Notes: generated by a model from the sequence alone, not told the origin. Positions 7,811 to 16,845 are shown, counted from the first letter of the stretch. The stretch: 64,000 nt of DNA from Streptomyces sp. LaPpAH-108 (GCF_000373625.1 NZ_KB891987.1:1127655-1191654), one strand, 5' to 3'. Translations and numbers: made by a program.

Positions 7811-8527
7811 TCAGCCCGAGCGGCGCAGCGCCTCGGAGAGACGGGCGGCGGCGTCGATGACCGCCTGCGCGTGCATCCGGCCGGGGTGGCGGGTCAGGCG
7901 CTCGATCGGTCCGGAGACCGAGACGGCGGCCACCACGCGGTTGGAAGGCCCCCGCACCGGCGCCGAGACCGAGGCGACGCCCGGCTCGCGCTCGCCGATG
8001 GACTGGGCCCAGCCGCGCCGCCGTACGCCCGACAGGGCCGTCGCCGTGAAGCGGGCGCCCTGGAGGCCCCGGTGCAGCCGCTCCGGCTCTTCCCAGGCCA
8101 TGAGGATCTGCGCCGAGGAACCGGCCTTCATCGTGAGTGTCGAGCCCACCGGCACCGTGTCCCGCAGTCCGGACAGCCGCTCGGCCGCCGCCACACAGAT
8201 CCGCATGTCGCCCTGGCGCCGGTAGAGCTGCGCGCTCTCGCCCGTCACGTCCCGCAGATGCGTGAGCACCGGGCCCGCCGTCGCCAGGAGACGGTCCTCA
8301 CCGGCCGCCGCGGCCAGCTCCGAAAGGCGCGGGCCGAGGATGAACCGGCCCTGCATGTCCCGCGCCACCAGCCGGTGATGTTCCAGAGCCACGGCCAGCC
8401 GGTGAGCCGTGGGCCGTGCCAGTCCGGTGGCCCCGACCAGACCCGCGAGGGTGGCCGGACCGGACTCCAGAGCGCTCAGGACAAGGGCCGCCTTGTCCAG
8501 AACGCCGACGCCGCTACTGTTGTCCAT
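7811..8527 (-). CDS. ndgR: IclR family regulator NdgR
   Basis: A 238-residue IclR-type regulator. The N-terminal winged helix (VLDKAALVLSALESGPATLA, then GLARPTAHRLAVALEHH) is followed by a GAF-like effector domain (LRDVTGESAQLYRRQGDMRI; RERIxxHP-type end LTRHPGRMHAQAVIDAA). Length and position divergent from leuCD match NdgR of S. coelicolor (AreB in S. clavuligerus), which controls leucine and other amino acid genes and influences antibiotic production. The ATG at 8527 starts directly at the domain; an upstream in-frame start at 8656 would add 43 non-conserved residues across the promoter. The effector is probably a leucine-pathway intermediate, by family knowledge. Confidence 0.92.
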   Translation of the reverse strand: MDNSSGVGVLDKAALVLSALESGPATLAGLVGATGLARPTAHRLAVALEHHRLVARDMQGRFILGPRLSELAAAAGEDRLLATAGPVLTHLRDVTGESAQLYRRQGDMRICVAAAERLSGLRDTVPVGSTLTMKAGSSAQILMAWEEPERLHRGLQGARFTATALSGVRRRGWAQSIGEREPGVASVSAPVRGPSNRVVAAVSVSGPIERLTRHPGRMHAQAVIDAAARLSEALRRSG

Positions 8528-8723
8528 GAAACGATACTCCCGTCTCACTCTGTGAAACGCAAGTTCAATTTTCTCCGGAACGCGCCACCCTTGAAGCACA
8601 CGGCGGCCCGCGGACGGCGGGCCCGGTGTCGGACGCTCGTCTGCCCTCAAGATCACGGCGCGGGCGTCGCTTCCTCAGGATCTAGATGTGTCGGCGGGAC
8701 CGTGGCCGGCCGGAGGGAAAGCG
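8528..8723. promoter_or_regulatory. ndgR-leuC divergent promoter region
   Basis: This 196-bp interval is AT-richer near ndgR. It contains the direct repeats TGAAACG (8526-8532 and about 8552-8558) and the segment GTTCAATTTTCTCCGGAAC at about 8563-8581. Both divergent promoters and the NdgR binding site should lie here. The exact operator is not resolved by eye. Confidence 0.45.
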
Positions 8724-10154
8724 ATGGGTAGGACACTCGCGGAGAAGGTCTGGGACGACCATGTCGTCCGGCGCGCCGAGGGCGAGCCCGACCTCCTCTA
8801 CATCGATCTGCACCTGCTGCACGAGGTGACCAGCCCGCAGGCCTTCGACGGACTGCGCAAGGACGGCCGCCGGGTGCGCCGTCTCGACCTCACCATCGCC
8901 ACCGAGGACCACAACACCCCGACCCTGGACATCGACAAGCCCATCGCCGACCCGGTCTCCCGGGCCCAGCTGGAGACGCTGCGCAAGAACTGCGCGGAGT
9001 TCGGCGTCCGGCTGCACCCGCTCGGCGACGTCGAGCAGGGCGTCGTCCACGTGGTGGGACCGCAGCTGGGCCTGACCCAGCCCGGCACCACCGTCGTCTG
9101 CGGCGACTCGCACACCTCCACGCACGGCGCCTTCGGCGCGCTCGCGTTCGGCATCGGCACCTCCCAGGTCGAGCACGTCCTGGCCACCCAGACGCTGCCG
9201 ATGGCCCGCCCGAAGACGATGGCCATCACCGTCGAGGGCGAACTGCCGGACGGCGTCACCGCCAAGGACCTGATCCTCGCGATCATCGCCCGCATCGGCA
9301 CCGGCGGCGGCCAGGGCTATGTCCTGGAGTACCGGGGCCCGGCCATCGAGAAGCTCTCGATGGAGGCGCGGATGACCATCTGCAACATGTCCATCGAGGC
9401 GGGCGCCCGCGCGGGCATGATCGCCCCCGACGAGACCACCTTCGCTTACCTCGAGGGCCGCGCCCACGCCCCCGAGGGCGCCGACTGGGACGCGGCGGTG
9501 GAGTACTGGCGGACCCTGCGCACCGACGAGGACGCGGTCTTCGACGCCGAGGTCGTCATCGACGCCTCCGCGCTCTCCCCGTTCGTCACCTGGGGCACCA
9601 ACCCCGGCCAGGGAGCGCCCCTTTCGGCGCACGTCCCCGACCCGGCTTCGTACGAAGACGCTTCGGAGCGGTACGCCGCCGAAAAGGCCCTGGAATACAT
9701 GGGGTTGGCGGCCGGGCAGCCGCTGCGCGACATCCGGGTCGACACCGTCTTCGTAGGTTCCTGCACCAACGGCCGCATCGAGGACCTGCGCTCGGCCGCC
9801 GAGATCCTGCAGGGCCGCAAAGTCGCCGACGGCGTACGGATGCTGGTCGTCCCCGGCTCCGCGCGGGTCGGTCTCCAGGCCGTCTCCGAGGGCCTGGACG
9901 TGGTCTTCAAGGACGCCGGTGCCGAATGGCGGTACGCGGGTTGCTCGATGTGCCTGGGCATGAACCCCGACCAGCTGGCGCCGGGGGAGCGTTCCGCCTC
10001 CACCTCCAACCGCAACTTCGAGGGCAGGCAGGGCAAGGGCGGCCGGACGCACCTGGTCTCGCCGCAGGTCGCCGCCGCCACCGCCGTCCTCGGCCATCTG
10101 GCCTCGCCCGCCGACCTGTCCGACGCCACCGCGCCCGCCGGTGCCGGAGTCTGA
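8724..10154 (+). CDS. leuC: 3-isopropylmalate dehydratase large subunit
   Basis: The 476-residue large subunit of isopropylmalate isomerase, the [4Fe-4S] aconitase-family enzyme that interconverts 2- and 3-isopropylmalate in leucine synthesis. Cluster-ligand cysteines are visible in [12 protein letters not shown] and [13 protein letters not shown]. Other signatures are [20 protein letters not shown] and the final [16 protein letters not shown]. The ATG at 8724 follows a GGAGGG ribosome-binding site. leuD follows 19 nt after the stop, forming the leuCD operon. Expression is probably controlled by NdgR from the facing gene. Confidence 0.98.
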   Translation: MGRTLAEKVWDDHVVRRAEGEPDLLYIDLHLLHEVTSPQAFDGLRKDGRRVRRLDLTIATEDHNTPTLDIDKPIADPVSRAQLETLRKNCAEFGVRLHPLGDVEQGVVHVVGPQLGLTQPGTTVVCGDSHTSTHGAFGALAFGIGTSQVEHVLATQTLPMARPKTMAITVEGELPDGVTAKDLILAIIARIGTGGGQGYVLEYRGPAIEKLSMEARMTICNMSIEAGARAGMIAPDETTFAYLEGRAHAPEGADWDAAVEYWRTLRTDEDAVFDAEVVIDASALSPFVTWGTNPGQGAPLSAHVPDPASYEDASERYAAEKALEYMGLAAGQPLRDIRVDTVFVGSCTNGRIEDLRSAAEILQGRKVADGVRMLVVPGSARVGLQAVSEGLDVVFKDAGAEWRYAGCSMCLGMNPDQLAPGERSASTSNRNFEGRQGKGGRTHLVSPQVAAATAVLGHLASPADLSDATAPAGAGV

Positions 10155-10173
10155 GAACCGGAGCCCGAACACC

Positions 10174-10767
10174 ATGGAAGCCTTCACCACCCACACCGGC
10201 CGGGCCGTACCGCTGCGCCGGAGCAACGTCGACACCGACCAGATCATCCCGGCGCACTGGCTCAAGAAGGTCACCCGCGACGGCTTCGAGGACGGCCTCT
10301 TCGAGGCGTGGCGCAAGGACCCCTCCTTCGTCCTCAACCGCCCCGAGCGGCAGGGTGCCACGGTCCTGGTCGCCGGTCCCGACTTCGGCACCGGCTCCTC
10401 CCGCGAGCACGCGGTCTGGGCGCTGCAGAACTACGGCTTCAAGACCGTGATCTCCGCCCGCTTCGCCGACATCTTCCGGGGCAACTCGCTGAAGAACGGC
10501 CTGCTCACGGTGGTGCTCGACCAGAAGGTCGTGGACGCGCTGTGGGAGCTGACCGAGAGCGACCCGACGGCCGAGATCACCGTCGACCTCGAAGCCCGCG
10601 AGGTGCGCGCCGAGGGCGTCACCGCCTCCTTCGAACTGGACGAGAACTCCCGCTGGCGGCTGCTGAACGGCCTCGACGACATCTCCCTCACCCTGCGCGA
10701 CGAGGACGACATCGCGGCCTACGAGGCGGAGCGTCCCGCCTTCAAGCCCCGGACGCTGCGGGGCTGA
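10174..10767 (+). CDS. leuD: 3-isopropylmalate dehydratase small subunit
   Basis: The 197-residue swivel-domain subunit that pairs with LeuC. Family marks are [19 protein letters not shown] near the start, the [18 protein letters not shown] loop contacting substrate, and [18 protein letters not shown]. Length is close to the usual 200. The ATG at 10174 is the start used by close relatives; ribosome-binding complementarity is weak (GGAG about 13 nt upstream), consistent with translation coupled to leuC. A bidirectional terminator follows at 10815. Confidence 0.97.
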   Translation: MEAFTTHTGRAVPLRRSNVDTDQIIPAHWLKKVTRDGFEDGLFEAWRKDPSFVLNRPERQGATVLVAGPDFGTGSSREHAVWALQNYGFKTVISARFADIFRGNSLKNGLLTVVLDQKVVDALWELTESDPTAEITVDLEAREVRAEGVTASFELDENSRWRLLNGLDDISLTLRDEDDIAAYEAERPAFKPRTLRG

Positions 10768-10814
10768 TCCGCGGCCGTCCGGCAAGACAGGTTTCGGCCA
10801 CCTCAACGTCCCCT

Positions 10815-10847
10815 CTGTACCCCCGATCACCACGATTGGGGGTACAG
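10815..10847 (+). terminator. Terminator after leuCD
   Basis: A perfect 10-bp arm pair (10815-10824 with 10838-10847), extended inward by about four more pairs including one G-U, gives a 14-bp stem and 5-nt loop. Confidence 0.85.
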
Positions 10848-11032
10848 CCATGTCCGGGTCCTGACGCTCCCGGGACGACCGGCCGATTTCTCCAACTCCC
10901 TTTCATTCGCGCGTAGTTGCAGGTCAGAGAGCCTGCCGAAGGCGGGTCCGCGAAGGGCCCTCGCGCGGCACGCGGAGGCGGCAGTTGCCCCCTGCGCAGG
11001 CGACAACTCGCCCCAGATGGCACAATCTGTGC

Positions 11033-11263
11033 ATGGAACGCGACGGCCAACTCGAGCTCTATGCGGTGGTCGCGGACCAGCTCAAGGAAGCGCACACAAC
11101 CGTGCGCGCACTGCAAGTCCCGGAGGGCGTACGGATGGCGCTGACCCGGAAGCTGCTGGTCATCACGGCCATGGCCAAACACGATCTCGCCGGTGCGGCA
11201 AGGCGGCTGGAGCGGTTCACCGAAGACCTCGACGCGGGCCGAGTGCCCGAAGAGGACAACTGA
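11033..11263 (+). CDS. Conserved small protein of unknown function, probably leaderless
   Basis: A 76-residue soluble, mostly helical protein; no domain is recognised. The segment VPEGVRMALTRKLLVITAMAKHDLAGAARRLERF is amphipathic and basic, and the C terminus is acidic (RVPEEDN). Its place between leuD and hupS matches a short conserved gene in Streptomyces. The ATG at 11033 has no ribosome-binding site. A CACAAT element ends 6-7 nt upstream, so the message probably begins at the start codon. It could bind hupS-like partners or nucleic acid, but nothing in the sequence proves this. Confidence 0.75.
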   Translation: MERDGQLELYAVVADQLKEAHTTVRALQVPEGVRMALTRKLLVITAMAKHDLAGAARRLERFTEDLDAGRVPEEDN

Positions 11264-11402
11264 ACTCTCCGGAGAAAACGCCGATTCCGTTGCGGCACAA
11301 GGGTGAGAAGCCCGTTTCGTGTTTGATTTGCGGTATATATCTGCCTAACGTGCGAAAAAGCTTGAACACTTTCGTTCTGGCGATGTCTCCGAAGGGGAAG
11401 AC

Positions 11403-12026
11403 GTGAACAAGGCGCAGCTCGTAGAAGCGATTGCCGACAAGGTGGGGGGCCGCCAGCAGGCCGCCGATGCTGTCGACGCGGTCCTGGACGCCATCGTCCG
11501 CGCCGTCGTCGCGGGTGACCGGGTCTCGGTCACCGGCTTCGGGTCCTTCGAGAAGGTGGACCGCCCCGCCCGCTACGCCCGTAACCCGCAGACCGGCGAG
11601 CGGGTCCGGGTGAAGAAGACCTCCGTGCCGCGCTTCCGCGCCGGTCAGGGTTTCAAGGACCTGGTGAGCGGTTCGAAGAAGCTGCCGCGCGGTGGCGAGG
11701 TCGCCGTGAAGAAGGCGCCCAAGGGCAGCCTCAGCGGCGGCGCTTCCGCGACGGTGAAGAAGGCCGCGGCCAAGAAGACCACCAAGGCCGCCGCCGCGAA
11801 GAAGGCCACCGCCAAGAAGGCGGCCCCGGCCAAGACCGCAGCCGCCGCCAAGAAGACCACGGCGAAGAAGGCGCCCGCCAAGAAGAGCGCGGCGACCGCC
11901 AAGACCGCCACGGCGAAGAAGACCACCGCCAAGAAGGCCCCGGCGAAGAAGGTCACCGCGAAGAAGGCGCCCGCGAAGAAGTCGACGGCGCGCAAGACCG
12001 CCGCCAAGAAGGCCACCGCCCGCTAG
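11403..12026 (+). CDS. hupS: Two-domain HU-like nucleoid protein HupS
   Basis: A DNA-bending nucleoid-associated protein of 207 residues. Residues 1-95 are a bacterial HU domain (MNKAQLVEAIADKVGGRQQA; TGFGSFEKVDRPARYARNPQ; RFRAGQGFKDLV). Residues about 100-207 are a Lys/Ala-rich histone H1-like tail built from short KKA-type repeats. This two-domain form is specific to actinobacteria; in S. coelicolor HupS is a developmentally upregulated chromatin protein of spores. GTG 11403 follows AAGGGGAAG. The preceding interval contains TATATAT at about 11334-11340, a likely promoter element, and a strong terminator follows. Confidence 0.96.
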   Translation: MNKAQLVEAIADKVGGRQQAADAVDAVLDAIVRAVVAGDRVSVTGFGSFEKVDRPARYARNPQTGERVRVKKTSVPRFRAGQGFKDLVSGSKKLPRGGEVAVKKAPKGSLSGGASATVKKAAAKKTTKAAAAKKATAKKAAPAKTAAAAKKTTAKKAPAKKSAATAKTATAKKTTAKKAPAKKVTAKKAPAKKSTARKTAAKKATAR

Positions 12027-12076
12027 GCGTCAGGCCCGCTGGGCCGGCCAGGACGCCCGAGGGCACCACACACGCC

Positions 12077-12105
12077 GGGCCGGACTCCCACCGGGAGTCC
12101 GGCCC
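12077..12105. terminator. Bidirectional terminator between hupS and the facing operon
   Basis: A perfect 12-bp stem (12077-12088 with 12094-12105) with a 5-nt loop, flanked by partially complementary ACACAC/GTGTGT. It serves two convergent units. Confidence 0.85.
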
Positions 12106-12161
12106 GCGGTGTGTCCCCAGGGAAGGGCGTGCCCACCGGGAAGGGTGTGGCCACGGGGAAT

Positions 12162-12383
12162 TCAGAACGTCTGGAGCGTCACCAGCGTGATCCGGCGCCC
12201 CTCGGACGCCCCTTCGGCGCCCTGGGCCGTCTCGGTCTCGATCCGCACCCGCTGCCCCGGCCGCAGCAGCCGCAGCCCGCCCGCGTCGAACGCCGCCGCG
12301 TCGAAGGGCAGCGGGGTGCCGTCGTCCAGCAGCACCTGTCCGCTGCGGGTTTCGGGGTCGTACGTGTAAGCGGTCGCCTGCAT
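12162..12383 (-). CDS. Small cold-shock-domain-like protein
   Basis: A 73-residue protein patterned like a cold-shock (OB-fold) domain: an early beta strand with TYDPETRSGQVLLDDG, then LPFDAAAFDAGGLRLLRPGQ and RVRIETE. This echoes the usual cold-shock order of a G-rich first hairpin, a V.FH-like strand and a GQ.V.F strand, but the classic aromatic RNA-binding residues (KGFGFI) are missing, so nucleic-acid binding is uncertain. The ATG at 12383 lies 9 nt after the fbiD stop, so the two probably share a message. Known in Streptomyces as a conserved small protein next to cofC/fbiD; no role is established. Confidence 0.75.
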   Translation of the reverse strand: MQATAYTYDPETRSGQVLLDDGTPLPFDAAAFDAGGLRLLRPGQRVRIETETAQGAEGASEGRRITLVTLQTF

Positions 12384-12392
12384 GACGGCAGC

Positions 12393-13043
12393 CTACTGGC
12401 CGGGTGCGGGCACCGCCGAAGGCCGCAGCGCCGCCGCCTCGGCGGTGTAGCGGCCCACCCCGAGCGCGAGTGCCGCCCGCAGATCCGCGCCCGTGTCCAC
12501 GTCCTGCCGTACCGAGTCCACGTCCGCGAGCAGCAGTTCCGCCGCTCCCGAGGCGCGGTGCCGGTCGCGGGAGGCGCCGCCGAACGCGGGCGCCAGGGTG
12601 TGACCGGGCGCCGCCGTGAGCAGCGTGGTGCCGATCCCGGCCGCGTCCGCGAGGAAGGCGCGCGGGAAGGCGGCGGCGGCCTCCAGCACCCGGGCCAGCT
12701 CCGCCGGGCGCAGCGCGGGCAGATCGGCGTTGAGCGCGGCGACGGCGGCACCGGGCGCAGCGGCGCGCACCGTGGCCGCACCGTGCGCCAGCGCGGCGTT
12801 CAGACCGCCCCCCGGCGCGTCCGGGACGATCCGCGCCCCCAGCGCCGCCAGTTCCCGGGCGGCCACCGCGTCGTCCGTGACGACCGCCACACCCTTCACT
12901 CCCGCACACGCCAGCACCGCCGCCACCGTGTCCCGCGCGAACGCCAGGACCAGTCCGGCCCGCACCCCGTCGGGGACGGCCGCCGCGAGCCTGCTCTTGG
13001 CCTGCGCCAAGGGTTTCAGGGGGATCACCAAGGTCCACTGCAC
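12393..13043 (-). CDS. fbiD: Phosphoenolpyruvate/2-phospho-L-lactate guanylyltransferase (coenzyme F420 synthesis)
   Basis: A 216-residue nucleotidyltransferase-fold enzyme of the CofC/FbiD family. It joins GTP to phosphoenolpyruvate (bacteria) or 2-phospho-L-lactate (archaea) to make the guanylylated intermediate for F420. Family marks are the N-terminal VIPLKPLAQAKSRLA nucleotide loop, GVAVVTDDAVAA, the acidic metal site in AALNADLPALRP, and GTTLLTAAPG with FGGASRDRH near the end. The GTG start at 13043 sits next to the plsC-like gene's upstream region. The other F420 genes (fbiA, fbiB, fbiC) are not in this window. The bacterial substrate assignment follows published work on mycobacterial FbiD. 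Confidence 0.88.
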   Translation of the reverse strand: MQWTLVIPLKPLAQAKSRLAAAVPDGVRAGLVLAFARDTVAAVLACAGVKGVAVVTDDAVAARELAALGARIVPDAPGGGLNAALAHGAATVRAAAPGAAVAALNADLPALRPAELARVLEAAAAFPRAFLADAAGIGTTLLTAAPGHTLAPAFGGASRDRHRASGAAELLLADVDSVRQDVDTGADLRAALALGVGRYTAEAAALRPSAVPAPGQ

Positions 13044-13263
13044 CGGCGTACCGTCCCTCTCTCGTCGCGATCATTGTCACCCGCGGACCCGGGAGTCTTC
13101 CGTCCGGCCGGTTTTGGGGGAATGCTGTGAAGCCCCGTCCGGGGGCGGTGCGTACTGACGTGCGGGCGTACGGTGTTCTCGACAGACCGGCGGCCTCAAG
13201 TGAAACTTGTGCGACCACCGGCCGAGATGACGGCCCTCAGAGGCCCTGGAGGAAGGTGTCCGC

Positions 13264-14079
13264 GTGTCCCGCCGCAGAATCGGCTTCTGGTACCGCTTCG
13301 CCGCGGTGATCTGCAAACCGCCGCTGGCGGTTCTGATCAAGCGTGACTGGCGTGGAATGGAGCACATTCCGGCCGAGGGCGGATTTATCACCGCGGTGAA
13401 CCACAATTCACACGTCGACCCCTTCGCGTACGCGCACTATCAGTACAACACCGGCCGGGTTCCGCGATTCCTCGCGAAGAGCGGCCTTTTCAAGAAGGGA
13501 TTCGTGGGCGCCGCGATGCGCGGCACCGGACAGATCCCCGTGTACCGCGAGAGCACCGACGCGCTGAGCGCGTTCCGCGCCGCGATCGACGCCGTGGAGC
13601 GCGGCGAGTGCGTCGCCTTCTACCCCGAGGGCACCCTCACCCGCGACCCCGACGGCTGGCCCATGACCGCCAAGACCGGTGCCGCCCGCGTCGCCCTGCA
13701 GACCAAGTGCCCGGTCGTCCCCGTCGCGCAGTGGGGCTGCAACGAACTCCTGCCGCCCTACGCGAAGAAGCCGAACCTCTTCCCGCGCAAGACCCATCAC
13801 GTCCTGGCCGGGCCGCCCGTCGACCTCTCCCGCTTCTACGACCGGGAGATGACCGCCGACCTGCTCAAGGAGGCGACCGAGGTCATCATGGCCGCCGTCA
13901 CCCGCCAGCTGGAGGAGATCCGCGGCGAGAAGGCGCCCGCCACCCCCTACGACCCGCGCCGCGAGCGGATCGAGCAGCGCCGCAGGACCCGCGCCCAGTC
14001 CGGCACGGAGACGACGGCCGTCAAGGAGCCCGCTCCCGCCGCCGAGGCCGCGCGTGGTGAAGGGGGGAGCGGCAAGTGA
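13264..14079 (+). CDS. 1-acylglycerol-3-phosphate acyltransferase (PlsC-like)
   Basis: A 271-residue membrane-associated acyltransferase that would add the second acyl chain to lysophosphatidic acid. Motif I is NHNSHVDP (the NHxxxxD catalytic pair), motif II GQIPVYRES, motif III FYPEGTLTRDPDGWPM and motif IV CPVVPVAQWG. The N terminus (FWYRFAAVICKPPLAVLI) is a hydrophobic membrane-facing helix. The last 50 residues are a charged, disordered tail absent from short homologues. GTG 13264 follows AGGAAGG. The stop overlaps the gpsA start, placing two consecutive steps of phospholipid precursor synthesis in one operon. A related assignment as a lysophospholipid acyltransferase of other specificity cannot be excluded. 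Confidence 0.92.
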   Translation: MSRRRIGFWYRFAAVICKPPLAVLIKRDWRGMEHIPAEGGFITAVNHNSHVDPFAYAHYQYNTGRVPRFLAKSGLFKKGFVGAAMRGTGQIPVYRESTDALSAFRAAIDAVERGECVAFYPEGTLTRDPDGWPMTAKTGAARVALQTKCPVVPVAQWGCNELLPPYAKKPNLFPRKTHHVLAGPPVDLSRFYDREMTADLLKEATEVIMAAVTRQLEEIRGEKAPATPYDPRRERIEQRRRTRAQSGTETTAVKEPAPAAEAARGEGGSGK

Positions 14080-15086
14080 GCACTCCCGTCCGCGCCGCCG
14101 TCATGGGCACCGGCTCGTGGGGCACCGCCTTCGCGATGGTGCTCGCCGACGCGGGCTGCGAGGTGACCCTGTGGGCCCGCCGCCCCGAGGTCGCCGAGGT
14201 GGTCAACTCCACGCGCACCAACCCCGACTACCTCCCCGGTGTCGAACTCCCGGACACTCTGCGCGCCACCTCGGACGCCGCCGAGGCCCTGCGGGACGCG
14301 GACTTCACCGTCCTGACGATCCCCTCCCAGACGCTGCGCGCCAACCTCGCCGAGTGGGCCCCGCTGCTCGCCCCGCACACGGTCGTCGTCTCCCTGATGA
14401 AGGGCGTCGAACTCGGCTCCGCCATGCGGATGAGCGAGGTCGTCGAGGACGTCGCGAAGATCCCGGCCGAGCGCGTCGCGGTGGTCACCGGACCCAACCT
14501 CGCCCGTGAGGTGGCCGCGCGGATGCCGGCCGCCGCCGTGGTCGCCTGCACCGACGAGGCCGTGGCCCGGCGGCTCCAGGCGGCCTGCCACACGCCGTAC
14601 TTCCGGCCGTACACCAACACCGACGTGATCGGCTGCGAACTCGGCGGCGCGGTCAAGAACGTGATCGGGCTCGCGGTCGGCATCGCCGACGGCATGGGCC
14701 TCGGCGACAACGCCAAGGGCTCGCTCATCACGCGCGGCCTCGCCGAGACCACCCGGCTCGGCATGGCGCTGGGCGCCGACCCGCTCACCTTCTCCGGTCT
14801 CGCCGGGCTCGGGGACCTGGTCGCCACCTGCTCCTCGCCGCTCTCGCGCAACCACACCTTCGGCACCAACCTCGGCAAGGGCATGACGCTCCAGGAGACC
14901 ATCGCGGTCACCAAGCAGACCGCCGAGGGCGTCAAGTCCTGCGAGTCCGTGCTCGATCTGGCCCGCCGCCACGGTGTCGAGATGCCCCTCACCGAGACGG
15001 TGGTCGACATCGTGCACGAGGGCAAGCCGCCGGTGGTCGCCCTCAAGGAGCTGATGTCGCGCAGCGCGAAGCCCGAACGGCACTGA
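14076..15086 (+). CDS. gpsA: Glycerol-3-phosphate dehydrogenase [NAD(P)+]
   Basis: A 336-residue enzyme that reduces dihydroxyacetone phosphate to sn-glycerol-3-phosphate, the backbone of phospholipids. The Rossmann GxGxxG motif is AAVMGTGSWGTAFAMVLADA. The catalytic Lys lies in GCELGGAVKNVIGLAVGIAD, and GLAGLGDLVATCSS plus SRNHTFGTNLGKG are family signatures. GTG 14076 overlaps the stop of the upstream acyltransferase by 4 nt, so translation is coupled. ddl follows 72 nt later. Confidence 0.97.
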   Translation: MSTPVRAAVMGTGSWGTAFAMVLADAGCEVTLWARRPEVAEVVNSTRTNPDYLPGVELPDTLRATSDAAEALRDADFTVLTIPSQTLRANLAEWAPLLAPHTVVVSLMKGVELGSAMRMSEVVEDVAKIPAERVAVVTGPNLAREVAARMPAAAVVACTDEAVARRLQAACHTPYFRPYTNTDVIGCELGGAVKNVIGLAVGIADGMGLGDNAKGSLITRGLAETTRLGMALGADPLTFSGLAGLGDLVATCSSPLSRNHTFGTNLGKGMTLQETIAVTKQTAEGVKSCESVLDLARRHGVEMPLTETVVDIVHEGKPPVVALKELMSRSAKPERH

Positions 15087-15158
15087 GCGACACGGCCCCC
15101 GAAGACGCCCCGGTCAGCGCTGTCGCCATGGGGTACTAACGGGTACGCTCATCGCGAT

Positions 15159-16319
15159 ATGAGCACCGAGAACCTCCCCCAGAGCCCCGAGCCGCAGCAG
15201 CCGCGCAAGCCGCGGGTGGCCGTCGTCTTCGGCGGTCGCAGCTCCGAACACGGGATCTCCACGGTCACCGCCGGCGCCGTCCTCGGTGCCGTCGACCGGA
15301 CCAAGTACGACGTCCTGCCCATCGGCATCACCCGGGACGGGCGCTGGGTGCTGACGGCCGACGAGCCGGAGCGCATGGCCATCACCGACCGGCGCACCCC
15401 CGAGGTCGCGGACGTGGCCGAGTCCGGCGAGGGCGGTGTGGTGCTCCCCGTCGACCCGGCCAACCGCGAGGTCGTCTACGCCGAGCCCGGCGCGGTCCCG
15501 AAGGCGCTCGGCGAGGTCGACGTTGTCTTCCCGGTGCTGCACGGCCCCTACGGCGAGGACGGCACCCTCCAGGGTCTGCTCGAGCTGGCCGGTGTGCCGT
15601 ACGTCGGCTGCGGTGTGCTCGCCTCGGCCGTCGGCCAGGACAAGGAGTACATGAAGCGGGTGTTCGCCTCCTTCGGGCTCAAGGTCGGCCCGTACGTGGT
15701 GATCAGGCCCCGCGAGTGGGAGCGGGACGAGTCCGCCGCCCGCAAGAAGATCGTGGACTTTGCGGGGGAGCACGGCTGGCCGCTGTTCGTGAAGCCCGCC
15801 CGTGCGGGCTCCTCCATCGGCATCACCAAGGTCGACGGCCTGTCCGGCCTGGACGAGGCGATCGCGGAGGCCCAGCGCCACGACCCGAAGATCATCGTGG
15901 AGGCCGCGCTGACCGGCCGCGAGATCGAGTGCGGGGTCCTGGAGTTCGAGGACGGGCCGCGCGCCTCCGTCCCCGCGGAGATCCCGCCGCCGAGCGCGCA
16001 CGCGTACTACGACTTCGACGCCAAGTACATCGACTCCACGCCCGGTGTCGTCCCGGCGCCGCTCACCGACGAGCAGACCGCGGAGATCCAGCGGCTCGCG
16101 GTCGACGCGTTCGAGGCGGTCGGCTGTGAGGGGCTGGTCCGCGCGGACTTCTTCCTCACCGAGGACGGCGAGTTCGTCATCAACGAGATCAACACCCTGC
16201 CCGGCTTCACGCCGATCTCGATGTACCCCAAGATGTGGGAAGCCTCCGGCATCTCCTACCCGGAGCTGGTGGACCGCCTGATCCAGGCGGCGCTGCGGCG
16301 CTCCACCGGGCTGCGTTAG
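15159..16319 (+). CDS. ddl: D-alanine--D-alanine ligase
   Basis: An ATP-grasp enzyme of 386 residues that makes the D-Ala-D-Ala dipeptide of peptidoglycan. The N-terminal domain starts RVAVVFGGRSSEHGIS. HGPYGEDGTLQGLLELAG and VPYVGCGVLASAVGQDKEY follow, and the ATP-binding and Mg-binding segments include PLFVKPARAGSSIGITKV, REIECGVLE and VRADFFLTEDGEFVINEINT. The ATG at 15159 has a weak ribosome-binding site. The dipeptide (not depsipeptide) form is assumed; no vancomycin-resistance genes are nearby. It faces a convergent lipoprotein gene whose 3' end contains the terminator hairpin. Confidence 0.97.
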   Translation: MSTENLPQSPEPQQPRKPRVAVVFGGRSSEHGISTVTAGAVLGAVDRTKYDVLPIGITRDGRWVLTADEPERMAITDRRTPEVADVAESGEGGVVLPVDPANREVVYAEPGAVPKALGEVDVVFPVLHGPYGEDGTLQGLLELAGVPYVGCGVLASAVGQDKEYMKRVFASFGLKVGPYVVIRPREWERDESAARKKIVDFAGEHGWPLFVKPARAGSSIGITKVDGLSGLDEAIAEAQRHDPKIIVEAALTGREIECGVLEFEDGPRASVPAEIPPPSAHAYYDFDAKYIDSTPGVVPAPLTDEQTAEIQRLAVDAFEAVGCEGLVRADFFLTEDGEFVINEINTLPGFTPISMYPKMWEASGISYPELVDRLIQAALRRSTGLR

Positions 16320-16326
16320 CCCGACC

Positions 16327-16845
16327 TCAATGCCGCATGGAGGCGATCCCCTCGGGGATCGCCTTCTTCACGGCCGGGGCCAGGGCGATCAGTGCCGGTG
16401 AGGCGTCGTCCGGGCCCGACAGACCGCGCAGGGTCAGCTCCACGTAGGCGCGCCGGTTGGCCGTGGTGAACCGCCAGACGCCGTCGCCCTGTTTCTCCAT
16501 CAGCCAGTCCACGCCCTCGACCCCGCCCGCGATCGCGTTCGGGTCGTTTCCCTGGGCCACCTCGGGGTCGATCATCTTCGGCGGCCGGACCACCCCGCAG
16601 CGCAGTATGATCGCCGAGCCTCCCCAGCCCGCCGTGTACACGGACCGGGGACCGGGGTCGCTGCGGCGCTCGCCGTCCACCTTCCCGGGCAGCACCTCGT
16701 GCAGCTTCCGGCACAGGGGGGCGGTCCGCGCGTCGGGGCGGGGAGCCTCGACCGAACCGCCGTCGTGCGCCGGGGAGCAGCCCGCGACCGCGATCAGCAG
16801 CGCGGGCGCGAGCAGGCCGAGGGACCGGTGACGGAAGAAGTTCAC
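16327..16845 (-). CDS. DUF3515 family lipoprotein
   Basis: A 172-residue exported lipoprotein. The N terminus is a lipoprotein signal (Arg/His-rich start, hydrophobic LLAPALLIAVAG, then Cys of the lipobox), so the mature protein is anchored to the outer face of the membrane. The body shows DUF3515 features: three further Cys-containing segments (PLCRKLHEVLPGKV, AIILRCGVVRP) and EGVDWLMEKQGDGVWRFTT. The role is unknown. GTG 16845 is the start that gives a proper signal peptide. It is in line with the Lrp-type gene upstream (20 nt gap) and convergent with ddl, with only 7 bp between stops. Confidence 0.85.
   Translation of the reverse strand: MNFFRHRSLGLLAPALLIAVAGCSPAHDGGSVEAPRPDARTAPLCRKLHEVLPGKVDGERRSDPGPRSVYTAGWGGSAIILRCGVVRPPKMIDPEVAQGNDPNAIAGGVEGVDWLMEKQGDGVWRFTTANRRAYVELTLRGLSGPDDASPALIALAPAVKKAIPEGIASMRH
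16341..16364. terminator. Terminator-type hairpin inside the end of the convergent lipoprotein gene
   Basis: A perfect 10-bp stem (16341-16350 with 16355-16364) with a 4-nt loop, 22 nt past the ddl stop. It lies within the last codons of the opposing gene, so it would stop transcription from ddl while also being translated on the other strand. Confidence 0.6.
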
